NCBI RefSeq assembly: GCF_003951285.1 | Contig: NZ_RXFQ01000002.1 | Span: forward strand, 124,001 to 188,000 | DNA: 64,000 bases | Direction of reading: 5' to 3' | From: Variovorax beijingensis | GTDB taxonomy: Bacteria; Pseudomonadota; Gammaproteobacteria; Burkholderiales; Burkholderiaceae_C | In this document: positions 37,972 through 47,649 of the stretch, one piece after another | Position numbering within the stretch: the first letter of the stretch is position 1 | How the letters are laid out: the number at the start of each line of letters is the position of its first letter | The notes under the pieces: generated by a model | What the model was told of the DNA's origin: nothing | Database searches by the model: none | The model's input: only the letters and a program-made list of their open reading frames with translations | Translations under genes and position numbers: made by a program

Positions 37972-40347
37972 ATGAAGCGCCGCGTCACCATCCAGACGCC
38001 GCTGGGCGAGGCACTGCAATTCCATCGGCTGGCGGGGCGCGAGGCGCTCAGCCAGGCCTACGCCTTCGACCTGGACCTGCTGGGCAGCAGCAACGCCATC
38101 GACCCCGCGGCCCTTCTCGGCAAGCCCGCCACCGTGGCGATGGAGACCGAGAGCGGGGCCCCGCGCTACCTGGCCGGCCTCGTCACCCGCTTCGGCCTGT
38201 CGCACGAAGACAACCGCCAGGCCTTCTACAAGATGCGGTTTCGCCCCTGGCTGTGGCTGGCCACGCGCCGAAGCGATTTCAGGGTGTTTCAGGACCAGAC
38301 CGTGCCCGAGATCATCGCGGCCGTGCTGGGGCGCTACGGCTACCCGCTCGAGCAGAAGCTCAGCCGCAGCTACCGCACCTGGACCTACTGCGTGCAGTAC
38401 CGCGAGGACGACTTTTCTTTCGTGTCCCGCCTGTGCGAGCACGAAGGCATTTATTACTACTTCCGCCACGAAGCCGAGCAGCATGTGCTCGTGTTCGCCG
38501 ACGACATCACCGGTTCGCACGCCCCGCTTCCCGGCGGAGAAACCGTGCGCTACCACCCGCACGAGCAGGCCGGCATGACCGGCGGGCTGGAAGCCAGCGA
38601 GCGCATCTACGAATGGGCGTCCTCGGAGGAACTGCGCCCTGGCCATTACCTCAACGACGACTACGACTTCGAGAAGCCCCGGGCCGACCTGTCGCATCTG
38701 CGGCAAATGCCGCCCGGGCACGACCACGACGACTTCGAGCGCTACCAATGGCCCGGCGGCTTCACCCAGCATGACGATGGCGAGAGCTATGCGCGCATCC
38801 GCACCGAGGAACAGCTGAGCGAACGCAGCCGGGTCACAGGCCGCGCCAACCGGCGCGATCTGGCCCCGGGCTGCACCTTCACGCTCACGCACCACCCGCG
38901 CGAGGACCAGAACCGCCAGCACCTGCTGCTGGCCGTGGATTACGACCTGCAGGAGAACCTGCAGGCCAGCGAAGGCGCCCATGCCTCCGAAGGTTCCGTG
39001 CAGCGCTTCGCCTTCGAGGCCCAGCCCACGAGCTACGCGTGGCGGCCCCCGCGCACCACGGCCAAGCCGTGGACCGAGGGTCCGCAAACCGCATTGGTGG
39101 TCGGCCCGGCTGGCGAGGAGATCTGGACCGACAGGTACGGGCGCATCAAGGTGCAGTTCCACTGGGACCGCATCGGCCAGAAAAACGAGAACGCCAGCTG
39201 CTGGGTGCGCGTGTCCACCGCCTGGGCCGGCGCCACCTTCGGCGCGGCCGCGCTGCCGCGCATCGGCCAGGAAGTCATCGTCGACTTCCTCAACGGCGAC
39301 CCCGATCACCCGATCGTCACCGGCCAGGTGCACAACGCCGACGAAATGCCCGCCTGGCAGCTGCCCCAGCAGAAGCAGCTCACGGGCATCCGCAGCCGCG
39401 AATTGGGCGGCGGGCGCAGCAACCACCTGGCTCTCGATGATTCGAACGGCAAGGTGCAGGCCCAGCTCAAGAGCGATCACCAGAGCACCAGCCTGAGCCT
39501 GGGCCACGTCGGGCGCATCGACGATGTCACCGGCCGCCGGGACGACCGGGGCCAGGGGGCCGAACTGCGCACCGATGGCCACGGCGCCATCCGTGCCGCC
39601 CAGGGCCTGCTGCTGAGCACCGAAGCGCGCCCCAACGCCCAGGGCCACATCACCGACATGCCCGAGACGCTCGCCCGGCTCACCGAGGGACGCGACCTGC
39701 ACGAAAGCCTGGGCCAGGCCGCGCAGGCGGCCAAGGCGCACGAGGCCGGCGACCAGGACGAGGTGGCCAAGGCACTGAAGGCGCAGAACGACGCCATCAA
39801 GGGCAGCGGCGGAGACAAGGCGCACGGCCTCTTCCCCGAATTCCAGGAACCCCACCTCACGCTGGCCAGCCCGGCGGGCATCCAGACGACCGCGCAGGGT
39901 TCCACCCACATCGTGAGCGGCGAGCACACCGCCATCACCAGCGGCGCGCACACCAGCGTGGCCAGCGGCAACAGCTTCCTGGTGAGCGCCAAGGAGGCGG
40001 TGCGCCTGTCCGCGGCCAGGGCCGGCATCCGCATGACCGCCGCGAAGGAAGACATCGACATCACGGCCATGAAGGCCAGCATCAACGCATTGGCCAAGCT
40101 CAACATCAAGCTGGAGGCCAACCGCATCACCATCACCGCCAGGGACGAGGTGCTGATCAACGGCGGCGGCAGCTACACCCGGTGGAATGCGAATGGCATC
40201 GAGAGCGGCACCAATGGGCAGTGGCGGGCGCATGCGGCTTCGCATTCGATGGTGGGACCGAAGAGCCTGCCAACGTCCAAGGGCTACGAGGCCAAGTGCG
40301 ACCTGCAGGACAGCAGCGCCGCGGGCGGCGCATCGGCCTCCCGCTGA
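37972..40347 (+). CDS. vgrG: Type VI secretion spike protein VgrG
   Basis: About 791 residues. The gp27-like base domain spans about 1-330 (I-Q-T-P-L-G-E-A-L-Q-F; Y-R-E-D-D-F-S-F-V-S-R-L-C-E-H-E-G-I-Y-Y-Y). The gp5-like OB fold and needle follow about 365-480 (D-R-Y-G-R-I-K-V-Q-F-H-W-D; L-N-G-D-P-D-H-P-I-V-T-G), and then a DUF2345-type beta-helical extension with E-H-T-A-I-T-S-G-A-H-T repeats. I prefer the ATG at 37972, eight bases after GGAGA; an in-frame ATG lies at 37957. It is the tip that carries the effector encoded downstream. No hcp, PAAR or tss genes are present, so the locus relies on a T6SS elsewhere. Confidence 0.93.
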   Translation: MKRRVTIQTPLGEALQFHRLAGREALSQAYAFDLDLLGSSNAIDPAALLGKPATVAMETESGAPRYLAGLVTRFGLSHEDNRQAFYKMRFRPWLWLATRRSDFRVFQDQTVPEIIAAVLGRYGYPLEQKLSRSYRTWTYCVQYREDDFSFVSRLCEHEGIYYYFRHEAEQHVLVFADDITGSHAPLPGGETVRYHPHEQAGMTGGLEASERIYEWASSEELRPGHYLNDDYDFEKPRADLSHLRQMPPGHDHDDFERYQWPGGFTQHDDGESYARIRTEEQLSERSRVTGRANRRDLAPGCTFTLTHHPREDQNRQHLLLAVDYDLQENLQASEGAHASEGSVQRFAFEAQPTSYAWRPPRTTAKPWTEGPQTALVVGPAGEEIWTDRYGRIKVQFHWDRIGQKNENASCWVRVSTAWAGATFGAAALPRIGQEVIVDFLNGDPDHPIVTGQVHNADEMPAWQLPQQKQLTGIRSRELGGGRSNHLALDDSNGKVQAQLKSDHQSTSLSLGHVGRIDDVTGRRDDRGQGAELRTDGHGAIRAAQGLLLSTEARPNAQGHITDMPETLARLTEGRDLHESLGQAAQAAKAHEAGDQDEVAKALKAQNDAIKGSGGDKAHGLFPEFQEPHLTLASPAGIQTTAQGSTHIVSGEHTAITSGAHTSVASGNSFLVSAKEAVRLSAARAGIRMTAAKEDIDITAMKASINALAKLNIKLEANRITITARDEVLINGGGSYTRWNANGIESGTNGQWRAHAASHSMVGPKSLPTSKGYEAKCDLQDSSAAGGASASR

Positions 40348-41513
40348 TGAACGGCGTGCTGCCCGTGCGCCCGGATGCCTCGCTTCTGCTGCGCAGTCTG
40401 CAAAAGGGTTTTTCCAGGGCGCGGACGCAGGCGCCACTGGCCCATGCCTCCGTCGCCCGACCGTTGTCGGCCTTCATGGTGCTCGAACGCTGGCGAGACA
40501 ACCCGCTCGCCGAGCACCTGCAGGAGCACCATCCGCTGTTGGCCGACGAACGCGTCGACGTGCCCGACGAGATCTATCGCGGACGCCCCGAAGCAGCGCC
40601 CACCCTCGTGCCGCTGCCCGCAGACTGGGCGGTCGATGCGCCCGGTGCCAGCACCCAGGCTGTCCTGCACACGATGGCGCTCGCGCTGGCCGCGGCACGG
40701 CTGCAGAGCGAGCGCCGCCTTGTAGAGCAGATGTTGTGCGCCATCGTCTTCAGTCCGGCAACGCCTGCGAGCATTGCAATGCACTGGGCCCGGCTCGGCT
40801 TTCAGACCTCGCCCGCTGACGGAAAAGACAAGCTGTTCCGCTATCAGGATACACGCGTCATGCAGCGCGTGTGGCCGCTGCTCGACGACGAGCAGCGCTT
40901 GCAGTGGCTCGGGCCAGTGACGGAGTGGTGGGCGTTGAGCCAACCCTGGCGGCCTTGGCCATACGCCGAAGCATTCGCCACGGGTGGAGAAGTTCCTGCC
41001 GGCAGTGGCGAAGACGCGCCCGAATGGTTCATTGCCACCCGGCCGGTCTTGTCCCAGGCTGCGGCGCCAGAACCACGGCACGAAACCATGCGCCATCTTC
41101 TGCGCCTCGATCAATGGCATGCGGCGCACGGCGCAACGACGGGTACACGGCTGTGGCTGAGCATGGCTTCGCGACGAATCCCCGTTCAACGCCAACCCGA
41201 TGGAGAGACGATGACCCGGCTCCTTCGCCAAGGGGTTGAATTGGGATTGAGCCAGGAATCGGATCTGTCCGAATTTGTCGACGCGTCATGGCGGGCGCAT
41301 CACTACGATGACCGACTCATCGTGCGCGACTGGTCGGCGCCCCGCGACGCGGCCGTGTTGCGACAAACGCTCGCCCTGATGTATCCGACACGCGATCACA
41401 CGAACCAACCGGCCAACAGCCGCGTTGCTTCACCTGGCTTTGCCAGCGCGCTGCATGAAGCCGAGCAAGCCTTCTCGATCTCGACCAACCCCAACACTCC
41501 GCGAAGAGACTGA
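40347..41513 (+). CDS. DUF4123 effector chaperone/adaptor (Tap/TEC)
   Basis: A 388-residue protein with the DUF4123 core at about residues 85-200: Q-M-L-C-A-I-V-F-S-P followed by L-F-R-Y-Q-D-T-R-V-M-Q-R-V-W-P-L-L and L-G-P-V-T-E-W-W. DUF4123 proteins load a specific effector onto its VgrG. The start overlaps the vgrG stop by one base and the effector gene begins five bases after its stop, so spike, adaptor and effector form one translational unit. The C-terminal 180 residues carry no domain I recognise and probably contact the effector. Confidence 0.85.
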   Translation: MNGVLPVRPDASLLLRSLQKGFSRARTQAPLAHASVARPLSAFMVLERWRDNPLAEHLQEHHPLLADERVDVPDEIYRGRPEAAPTLVPLPADWAVDAPGASTQAVLHTMALALAAARLQSERRLVEQMLCAIVFSPATPASIAMHWARLGFQTSPADGKDKLFRYQDTRVMQRVWPLLDDEQRLQWLGPVTEWWALSQPWRPWPYAEAFATGGEVPAGSGEDAPEWFIATRPVLSQAAAPEPRHETMRHLLRLDQWHAAHGATTGTRLWLSMASRRIPVQRQPDGETMTRLLRQGVELGLSQESDLSEFVDASWRAHHYDDRLIVRDWSAPRDAAVLRQTLALMYPTRDHTNQPANSRVASPGFASALHEAEQAFSISTNPNTPRRD

Positions 41514-41518
41514 AGCCC

Positions 41519-44401
41519 ATGCCTTGCGCCACCCCCTGCCGAAACTGCGATCGCAAGGGCCTGCCGATCCTGTTCACCCGCTATGCCGCCGCCTTCAGCG
41601 CGCAGGAGCAAGGGCTCGCGGCGCTCAAGCAGTTGCAGCCCTCGGGAAATTTCCAGGCCCAGCCCGGCGGCGTGACCATGCGCACGGCGCTCTACGGCGT
41701 ACGCATGCTACGGCCAGGCTATCTGTACGTGCGGATCCAGAACGTGTGCAGGGCCCACCCCGAGTGGCTTGGCTACATCGTGCATCCCCATGGCTACCTG
41801 GCGCAGTTCGACGTCGGGTTTCCGGAGGCTGCCAAGTCGAACCCCGCCTGCGAAATGGAAGTGCGCGGCGCCAATGCCTCCATGGTGTGGGTGGCGGACG
41901 CCAAGAACGTCACCGAGCTGCACTACATGTTCCACCCGGACCCGATCGTGCCCAAGCACCTGTTCGAGCACATCGAGCCCCAGCGCGACACCTACATGCA
42001 GAAGTTCGATGTCGCAGGATGGCTGGGCGGCAACACGAGCCAGAAAGACACCTGCCAACCCGGACAGCTCAACAGCCAGGTGATGGAATTTTCGGCACTG
42101 AAGGACACAGCCGTACAGACCGTGGGCAGCGAACAGCACTACGGCCTCATGGGCGTACACGGCGCAGAGCGCGAGTGGGGCACCTACGAGGAGGCGCGCA
42201 CCGGCCGGCATTTCGAAAAGGTGCGCAACGAGACGCGCCGCGCCGACGGCAGCGTGGTCGTCACCGACACAGGCCCCGTCACCGGCATGGCGATTGGCCC
42301 CTACATCGCACGCATCACCGGCCCGCTCTACAAGGACGCGCATGGCCCCCGGCTGCGGAAGATGGCCGAGTTCCTGACGCAGCACAAGGGCGCCGTCGTC
42401 GCATGCGACGACCCCATCGGCATTGCCCAGGAACTCAGCCTGCACCATCTCACCGCGGCCATGCCGTATGTGCAGTGGCTCAAGGAGGTCGATGCCTCGG
42501 ACCCCGGCAACGCGACCGTGACGAATGCATGGAAGCACGCCGCCAGCGAGAGCATCAAGACCGTGCGCGGAGCCCTCTACAAGAAGGCCATGGGCATGTA
42601 TGACGCCGAAACGGACCGCCTGAAGAGCGTCCACGACGTCCTGGGCCAGCGGCGCGCCTACCCCGTGAGCACGACGATGGTTCGGCAAAAGGACGGAACC
42701 TATGCCGAGATGTCCGTCGAGGCGATGCGGGCGCAGCGCCGGGAAGCGCTGGAGGGAGAAATTGCCGCGCGTGAATCGGACCGCCGACTCATCAGCGATG
42801 CGGAATCCAAGTCCGCCCTAGAGACGACGCTTGCGCATGTCGATGAAGTCCGGCTGACGAAGTTCGACGCCGATCACATGGCGCAGATCAAGGAGCGCGA
42901 CAAGTGCATGGACAAGATCAGCGAGGACCTGATCGCCTGGCTCCAGTGCGATGCCCTCCTGGTCAAGACGCTCGGCCGCTACGACCGCAAGCCGAGCGGC
43001 ATCGAAACCCGCGACGGCGCGCGCTGCGCGGGCCAGTTGTGCGCCATTCTGGAAACCATGGACAGCAGCCCGCGCGGGCGCAAGTGGTATGCCGATCTCC
43101 AGTTGTTCAAGGACGAGCCGAAGAACCTCGTGTGGCGCATGGCGACCCTGAACAACGAGGCGATCTCGCAGGAGTTGCAGCGCGTGCTGGACACACTGAA
43201 GGACACGCTGCCGCCGGCCACCGAGGTGACGGATGCAGAGACGGCCGAAGAAAGCGCGCGGCAGCAGCGCGCCTGGGCCGCAATGGCGGCGGCGCTGAGC
43301 AAGATCCCAAAGACGCTCGAGGGAAGCGAGAAGCTGCTCAAACAGGCCAAAAAGCTCGTTGACCGCGGAACGAGCACGATGGAAAGACTCGAGTCGTTGC
43401 AGAAAATCGCCGCCACCGCCATGAAGAATGTTCATTCGGTCTGGGGTATCGCGGTGGTCCAGGCGGCCCGGAAGCTGGGTGCCTCGGCGGTGGAACTGAA
43501 CATGGCGAAAGCGCAGGTCGTGTTGCTGGCGCATGGCCTGGGGGACAACGCCATCGAGTTTGTGCGCCAGGAACAGCTTCTGCAGGCCGAGAAGTTGAAT
43601 GCCGCCGGAACGAAGGTGGACTACAGCAACAAACACAATCCCAAGCCGGGCGGACGGACGTGGACACGACGCTACGACCATAAGGGCGAGAAGCTGCAGG
43701 CACGGGTGGATCGGGCACTGGCCTTGGGCGCCGAAAAGGCGGTGCAAAACATGCGCATTCCCTCTGTCATCGGCAGCCTGGAAATATTCGGCCTGATCCC
43801 GACCTTGGGACGAGCGAGCGAGCGCAGCGATGACCCGAGGGCGGGCAGCCAGAGTGCCGGCGCTGTCGTTGGTGCGATGGCGGCCTGGAAAAGTTGGCGA
43901 ACCGACTATTACGAGAAGAACGTCTACGAAGCCATCAAGGCAGAGCTACCGCTCAAGACGCAGGAGAATCTGATAAAGGCAATGGATCACGAGCTCCGCA
44001 TGCTGAAGATCGGCGCAGCCCATTGGGTGGCGTCTGCAGCAGTGGTCGGGGTTGTCTGGGATGCGGTCGATGCGTACACGTCGAGCAAACAGGATCGCGA
44101 CCTGTTGATGTGGGCTTACCTCGGCCGTGCCATCGCTGGAGCAACAGCGATAGGGTCTGGACTTGCCGCGGCCTACAAGCTGAAAAACTTGAGGGTCATC
44201 TTTTGGTGCGCACGAATCAATTTCGTAACGGGAATCGCCACCCTGGCGCTCAGTTACGCCATTGAGAAGATGAAGGAAAAGGAGTGGATTTCCTGGCTCA
44301 AGGCCGAACCTTTTCGGAAAAGCGACAGTAAAACGGATCCGCATCGCAGCGAGCAGCTCATGCTCAGTGATTTGGGCAACGCGATCGCGGATATGGAGTA
44401 A
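41519..44401 (+). CDS. T6SS effector, VasX/BTH_I2691-like, predicted membrane-active
   Basis: A 960-residue protein. The N-terminus (C-A-T-P-C-R-N-C-D-R-K-G-L-P-I-L-F-T-R-Y-A) matches the VasX-type T6SS effector N-terminal region, which binds the DUF4123 adaptor. The middle (about 380-650) is charged and helical. Residues about 840-940 hold three hydrophobic segments (H-W-V-A-S-A-A-V-V-G-V-V-W; A-I-A-G-A-T-A-I-G-S-G-L-A-A-A-Y; V-T-G-I-A-T-L-A-L-S-Y-A), suggesting pore formation in the target inner membrane as for VasX. The last 307 residues (from about 653) are duplicated as a separate reading frame at 45539-46465. The DUF6708-type gene follows after 14 bases. Confidence 0.8.
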   Translation: MPCATPCRNCDRKGLPILFTRYAAAFSAQEQGLAALKQLQPSGNFQAQPGGVTMRTALYGVRMLRPGYLYVRIQNVCRAHPEWLGYIVHPHGYLAQFDVGFPEAAKSNPACEMEVRGANASMVWVADAKNVTELHYMFHPDPIVPKHLFEHIEPQRDTYMQKFDVAGWLGGNTSQKDTCQPGQLNSQVMEFSALKDTAVQTVGSEQHYGLMGVHGAEREWGTYEEARTGRHFEKVRNETRRADGSVVVTDTGPVTGMAIGPYIARITGPLYKDAHGPRLRKMAEFLTQHKGAVVACDDPIGIAQELSLHHLTAAMPYVQWLKEVDASDPGNATVTNAWKHAASESIKTVRGALYKKAMGMYDAETDRLKSVHDVLGQRRAYPVSTTMVRQKDGTYAEMSVEAMRAQRREALEGEIAARESDRRLISDAESKSALETTLAHVDEVRLTKFDADHMAQIKERDKCMDKISEDLIAWLQCDALLVKTLGRYDRKPSGIETRDGARCAGQLCAILETMDSSPRGRKWYADLQLFKDEPKNLVWRMATLNNEAISQELQRVLDTLKDTLPPATEVTDAETAEESARQQRAWAAMAAALSKIPKTLEGSEKLLKQAKKLVDRGTSTMERLESLQKIAATAMKNVHSVWGIAVVQAARKLGASAVELNMAKAQVVLLAHGLGDNAIEFVRQEQLLQAEKLNAAGTKVDYSNKHNPKPGGRTWTRRYDHKGEKLQARVDRALALGAEKAVQNMRIPSVIGSLEIFGLIPTLGRASERSDDPRAGSQSAGAVVGAMAAWKSWRTDYYEKNVYEAIKAELPLKTQENLIKAMDHELRMLKIGAAHWVASAAVVGVVWDAVDAYTSSKQDRDLLMWAYLGRAIAGATAIGSGLAAAYKLKNLRVIFWCARINFVTGIATLALSYAIEKMKEKEWISWLKAEPFRKSDSKTDPHRSEQLMLSDLGNAIADME

Positions 44402-44415
44402 AGAGCGGCAGACAC

Positions 44416-45537
44416 ATGTTCCTTTCGGAAAACAGCTATTGGCAAGAACGACGCAGCCGGGGCACGCCCCAGGCCCTGGCGTATTTCGCGGACATTCATC
44501 AGCACACGCGGCTGTACGGGATCCATGAAGGCGCAAAGCCCCGAGGGGCTAACGAACCCAAAATCACCCGAAAGGAAAAACTGGAGCGGCGGGAGATCGC
44601 GCGGCCTCAGCTTCATGGCATGCGCGCCGTGTTCGACTTCAACGAACATTTCATCGAGTTGAGCAATGCCGAAGAGGAGAAGCGTTCGCTCAGCTTCATG
44701 CTCCTGATACTCACGGGATTGATCTTGTGCCTGCCGCTGCTGGGATTGATCTGGTCCGTACCAGGCAAGGAAGTTTTTTCTCAACGCTGGATTCTCAACA
44801 TGTCCATCGGGGGAGGGATGCTCCTCTTGGTGTTCTGCATGGTCTACTTCCTTGCATGGCCTTACCTCTTTGCACCGGCCTTCTTCACCAGTCTGCGTGC
44901 GCGCTACCGTTTCAACCGAACGACCCGCAAGGTCTACGCACTGCGGCCGAAGAAGTACGGCGGCAATGTGATGCTCGATTGGGATCGCGTGCAGGCGCAT
45001 GTTCGCTGGGCGCCACCCACGTCATGGACGGCTGAGCAATTGGCATCCGATGAGACGGCGCGAGAAGAGCGGTTGCGTTCGGCTGGACTGGACAGCAACT
45101 TGCTGCTGTATTGGCCTCCTCTGGATGCGAACGACCCGGAACGCAAAGGCGAAGACGTGCTATGGGTCGGACCTACCGGCAGCGATGAAGCGTTGTGGCA
45201 ATACATCCGCACGTATATGGAAGAAGGCATGCATGCCGTGCCCACACCTTCCGAGCGCGAATGGCTGCACAAAGGCTTCAGCGGCCCTGGTGAGCATCTG
45301 GAGGAAACCGTCATGCACGGCTCGCACATGCGCGACGACATCGTCGGCAAGGGAACCTCGGGGGCGACCTATGGGAACTACGCAGCGAATTTCCTCTGGG
45401 CGCCGCTGCACAGCCTGGCCGAGCGGCTGTGCTACTGGCCCACGTTCCCCCAGGAATGGAACAGCGACTGTGGCCAGCGCCGCCGAGAAAGTGGCATTGG
45501 CCCCGAGGAGCCGTTGCGCTGGGTGAGCAGAACTTGA
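44416..45537 (+). CDS. DUF6708-type membrane protein, putative immunity protein (copy 1)
   Basis: A 373-residue protein with two transmembrane segments (about 92-113 and 128-153) between a soluble N-terminus (F-D-F-N-E-H-F-I-E-L-S-N-A-E-E-E-K-R-S) and a conserved cytosolic domain (R-Y-R-F-N-R-T-T-R-K-V-Y-A-L-R-P; G-G-N-V-M-L-D-W). It lies 14 bases after the effector stop, the normal place for a cognate immunity gene, and a membrane-anchored immunity protein suits a pore-forming toxin. Its last 200 bases are nearly identical to those of copy 4. Direct proof of immunity is lacking. Confidence 0.75.
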   Translation: MFLSENSYWQERRSRGTPQALAYFADIHQHTRLYGIHEGAKPRGANEPKITRKEKLERREIARPQLHGMRAVFDFNEHFIELSNAEEEKRSLSFMLLILTGLILCLPLLGLIWSVPGKEVFSQRWILNMSIGGGMLLLVFCMVYFLAWPYLFAPAFFTSLRARYRFNRTTRKVYALRPKKYGGNVMLDWDRVQAHVRWAPPTSWTAEQLASDETAREERLRSAGLDSNLLLYWPPLDANDPERKGEDVLWVGPTGSDEALWQYIRTYMEEGMHAVPTPSEREWLHKGFSGPGEHLEETVMHGSHMRDDIVGKGTSGATYGNYAANFLWAPLHSLAERLCYWPTFPQEWNSDCGQRRRESGIGPEEPLRWVSRT

Positions 45538-45583
45538 CTGCGTCGGGTCGGCGACGGAACTGAACCTCGCCAAGGGACAGATC

Positions 45584-46465
45584 GTGCTGCTCTCGCACGG
45601 CCTGGGCGACAAGGCCATCGAGTTCGTGCGAGCGGGGCAGCGCCTGCTGGACGAGAAACTGCACGCCGATGGAAGGCAGGTGGTCTACAGCAACAAGCAC
45701 AATCCCAGGCCGGGCGGACGGGCGTGGAAGCGGCACTACGACCACAAGGGCGAGAAGATGCAGGCCCGGGTGGATCGGGCGTTGGCGCTGGGCGCGGACA
45801 ACGCAGTGAAGAACATGCGCATTCCGTCGGTGGTCGGTGGCCTGGAGATCATGAGCCTGATCCCGACCTTCGGTCGCGCCAGCGAGCGCAGCGATGATCC
45901 AAGGGCGGGGAGCCAAAGCGCAGGCGCGCTGGCCGGCGCGATGGGAACCTGGAAGAGCTGGCGATCCGACTACTACGAAAAGAACGTCTACGAGGCGATC
46001 AAGGCCGAAGCACCGCTGGCCGCGCGGGCAAATCTGGTGACGGCATTGGACAATGAACTGCGCATGCTGAAGATCGGCGCGGCGCATTGGGTTGCGTCTG
46101 CTGCGGTGGTGGGGGTGGTTTGGGATGCGATTGATGGGAATACGGCGGACAAAGAAGGAAATACGCCCTTGATGCGTGCGTACTATGGCCGTGCCATTTC
46201 CGGTGGGGCCACGATCGGATCGACACTTTTGAGCGCTTACAACCTCAAGAACGTGAAGGTCGTTCTTTGGTGCACGCGCATTAGCCTCGTGGCCGGCGCT
46301 GCCACCTTGGCCTTGAGCTATGCCATTGAGAAGATGAAGGAGAAGGAGTGGGTCGACTGGCTCATGGCCGAACCTTTCCGGAAAGCTGACAGCAAAAAAA
46401 TTCCGCATAGCAGCGAGCAATTCATGCTCAATCAGCTCGCCAATGCGATTGCAGATATGGACTGA
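45584..46465 (+). CDS. Orphan C-terminal module of the VasX/BTH_I2691-like effector
   Basis: Homology to residues 653-960 of the effector at 41519-44401 runs without a break from 45539, two bases after the copy 1 stop, but the first plausible start is a GTG at 45584 (about 293 residues). Shared stretches include H-W-V-A-S-A-A-V-V-G-V-V-W-D-A, A-S-E-R-S-D-D-P-R-A-G-S-Q-S-A-G-A and L-A-L-S-Y-A-I-E-K-M-K-E-K-E-W. It lacks the N-terminal loading region, so it cannot be delivered alone and is best read as a displaced toxin tip kept for recombination, or a remnant. The next immunity-type gene begins 14 bases later, the same spacing as for the full effector. Confidence 0.72.
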   Translation: MLLSHGLGDKAIEFVRAGQRLLDEKLHADGRQVVYSNKHNPRPGGRAWKRHYDHKGEKMQARVDRALALGADNAVKNMRIPSVVGGLEIMSLIPTFGRASERSDDPRAGSQSAGALAGAMGTWKSWRSDYYEKNVYEAIKAEAPLAARANLVTALDNELRMLKIGAAHWVASAAVVGVVWDAIDGNTADKEGNTPLMRAYYGRAISGGATIGSTLLSAYNLKNVKVVLWCTRISLVAGAATLALSYAIEKMKEKEWVDWLMAEPFRKADSKKIPHSSEQFMLNQLANAIADMD

Positions 46466-46479
46466 CGAACGGCAACCAC

Positions 46480-47580
46480 ATGTTTCTTTCAGAGAGCGGT
46501 TATCGACAGGAGCAACGCGGCGGAGGTACGCCTCCAGCGCTCGCGTACTTTGCGGACATCAACCAGTACACGCGGCTGTACGGAATTCAAGAAGGCGAGA
46601 TACCTCGTCGACAGGGTGAGCCCAAACCCACGAGAAAGGAGAAGCTCGAGCAGCAGAAACTTGCACGGCCTCAACTCTATGGCATGCGCACGTTGTTCGA
46701 CTTCAACGAGCACTTCATTGAGTTGAGCAATGCGGAAGAAGAAAAGCGTTCTCTTGGGTTCATGCTGCTGCTTCTGGGGGCGCTGATTCTGTCAGTACCG
46801 GTATTCGGCGTCACCACCCATTTCCTGCGACAGGGAGTGCTGGATTGGGTTCTGTGCCTCATGGCCATAGGCGTTTTTGCCTTGGAGTATTTCTTCTTGT
46901 GGCCATACTTTCTCGCCCCGGCTTTCTTCACCGGCTTGCGCGCGCGCTACCGCTTCAACCGAACCACCCGCAAGGTCTACGCACTGCGTCCAAAGAAGTA
47001 CGGCGGCAATGTGGTGCTCGACTGGAACCGCGTGCAGGCGCACGTCCGATGGGCCCCACCAAAATCCTGGACGGCCGAGCAACTGGCAACGAGCGAGGCT
47101 GCGCGCGAAGAGCGCCTGCGCTCGGCGGGGCTGGACAGCAACCTGCTGTTGTACTGGCCCCCGCTGGATACCAACGACCCCGAGCGCAAAGGAGAAGACG
47201 TACTCTGGGTCGGTCCCACCGGCAGCGGTGAATCACTGTGGCAGTACATCCGCACCTTCATGGAGGACGGCATGCATGCCGTGCCCCCTCCTTCGAAGCA
47301 TGAGTGGCTGCGCAAGGGCTTCAGTGGACCGAGCGAGCACCTGGAAGAAACCGTCATGCATGGCTCGCACATGCGTGACGACATCATCGGCAAAGGCACC
47401 TCGGGTGCGACCTTCACCAACTACGCGACGAACTTCCTGTGGGCACCGCTGCACAGCCTGGCCGAGCGGCTGTGCTACTGGCCCACGTTCCCAGAAGAAT
47501 GGAACAGCGACTGTGGCCAGAAGCGTCGCGAGAGCGGTATCGGCCCCGAAGAGCCTCTGCGATGGACCTGCAAGCCTTGA
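46480..47580 (+). CDS. DUF6708-type membrane protein, putative immunity protein (copy 2)
   Basis: A 366-residue paralogue of copy 1. It keeps L-F-D-F-N-E-H-F-I-E-L-S-N-A-E-E-E-K-R-S and the R-Y-R-F-N-R-T-T-R-K-V-Y domain, but its transmembrane segments are different in sequence (about 92-112 and 124-146). It follows the orphan effector C-terminus by 14 bases and is probably the immunity partner of that module. Its C-terminal two thirds are nearly identical to copies 3 and 4. Confidence 0.72.
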   Translation: MFLSESGYRQEQRGGGTPPALAYFADINQYTRLYGIQEGEIPRRQGEPKPTRKEKLEQQKLARPQLYGMRTLFDFNEHFIELSNAEEEKRSLGFMLLLLGALILSVPVFGVTTHFLRQGVLDWVLCLMAIGVFALEYFFLWPYFLAPAFFTGLRARYRFNRTTRKVYALRPKKYGGNVVLDWNRVQAHVRWAPPKSWTAEQLATSEAAREERLRSAGLDSNLLLYWPPLDTNDPERKGEDVLWVGPTGSGESLWQYIRTFMEDGMHAVPPPSKHEWLRKGFSGPSEHLEETVMHGSHMRDDIIGKGTSGATFTNYATNFLWAPLHSLAERLCYWPTFPEEWNSDCGQKRRESGIGPEEPLRWTCKP

Positions 47581-47649
47581 CGCCAGAGGCACGCCAATCC
47601 TCCGAGGGTCGCTTGGTGAATGCAATGGCGAACTCAAAGTGAGTTGATC
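47581..47649. repeat. Inter-copy spacer repeat (first of two)
   Basis: This 69-base spacer between copies 2 and 3 matches the 71-base spacer between copies 3 and 4 (48757-48827) over most of its length, sharing ACGCCAATCC, GCTTGGTGAA and CAATGGCGAACTCAAAG. The repeat unit is therefore about 1.17 kb, a gene plus its spacer, as expected for tandem duplication by unequal crossing-over. Confidence 0.8.

Noticed and set aside
37873..40437. An 854-codon open frame on the minus strand opposite vgrG
   Set aside because: It mirrors vgrG codon usage, is rich in Arg/Val/Ala/Gly without any domain, and has no ribosome site. It is an antisense shadow of a G+C-rich gene.
37972..41513. A complete type VI secretion system
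   Set aside because: No tss, hcp, clpV or PAAR gene is visible; only spike, adaptor, effector and putative immunity genes are present.
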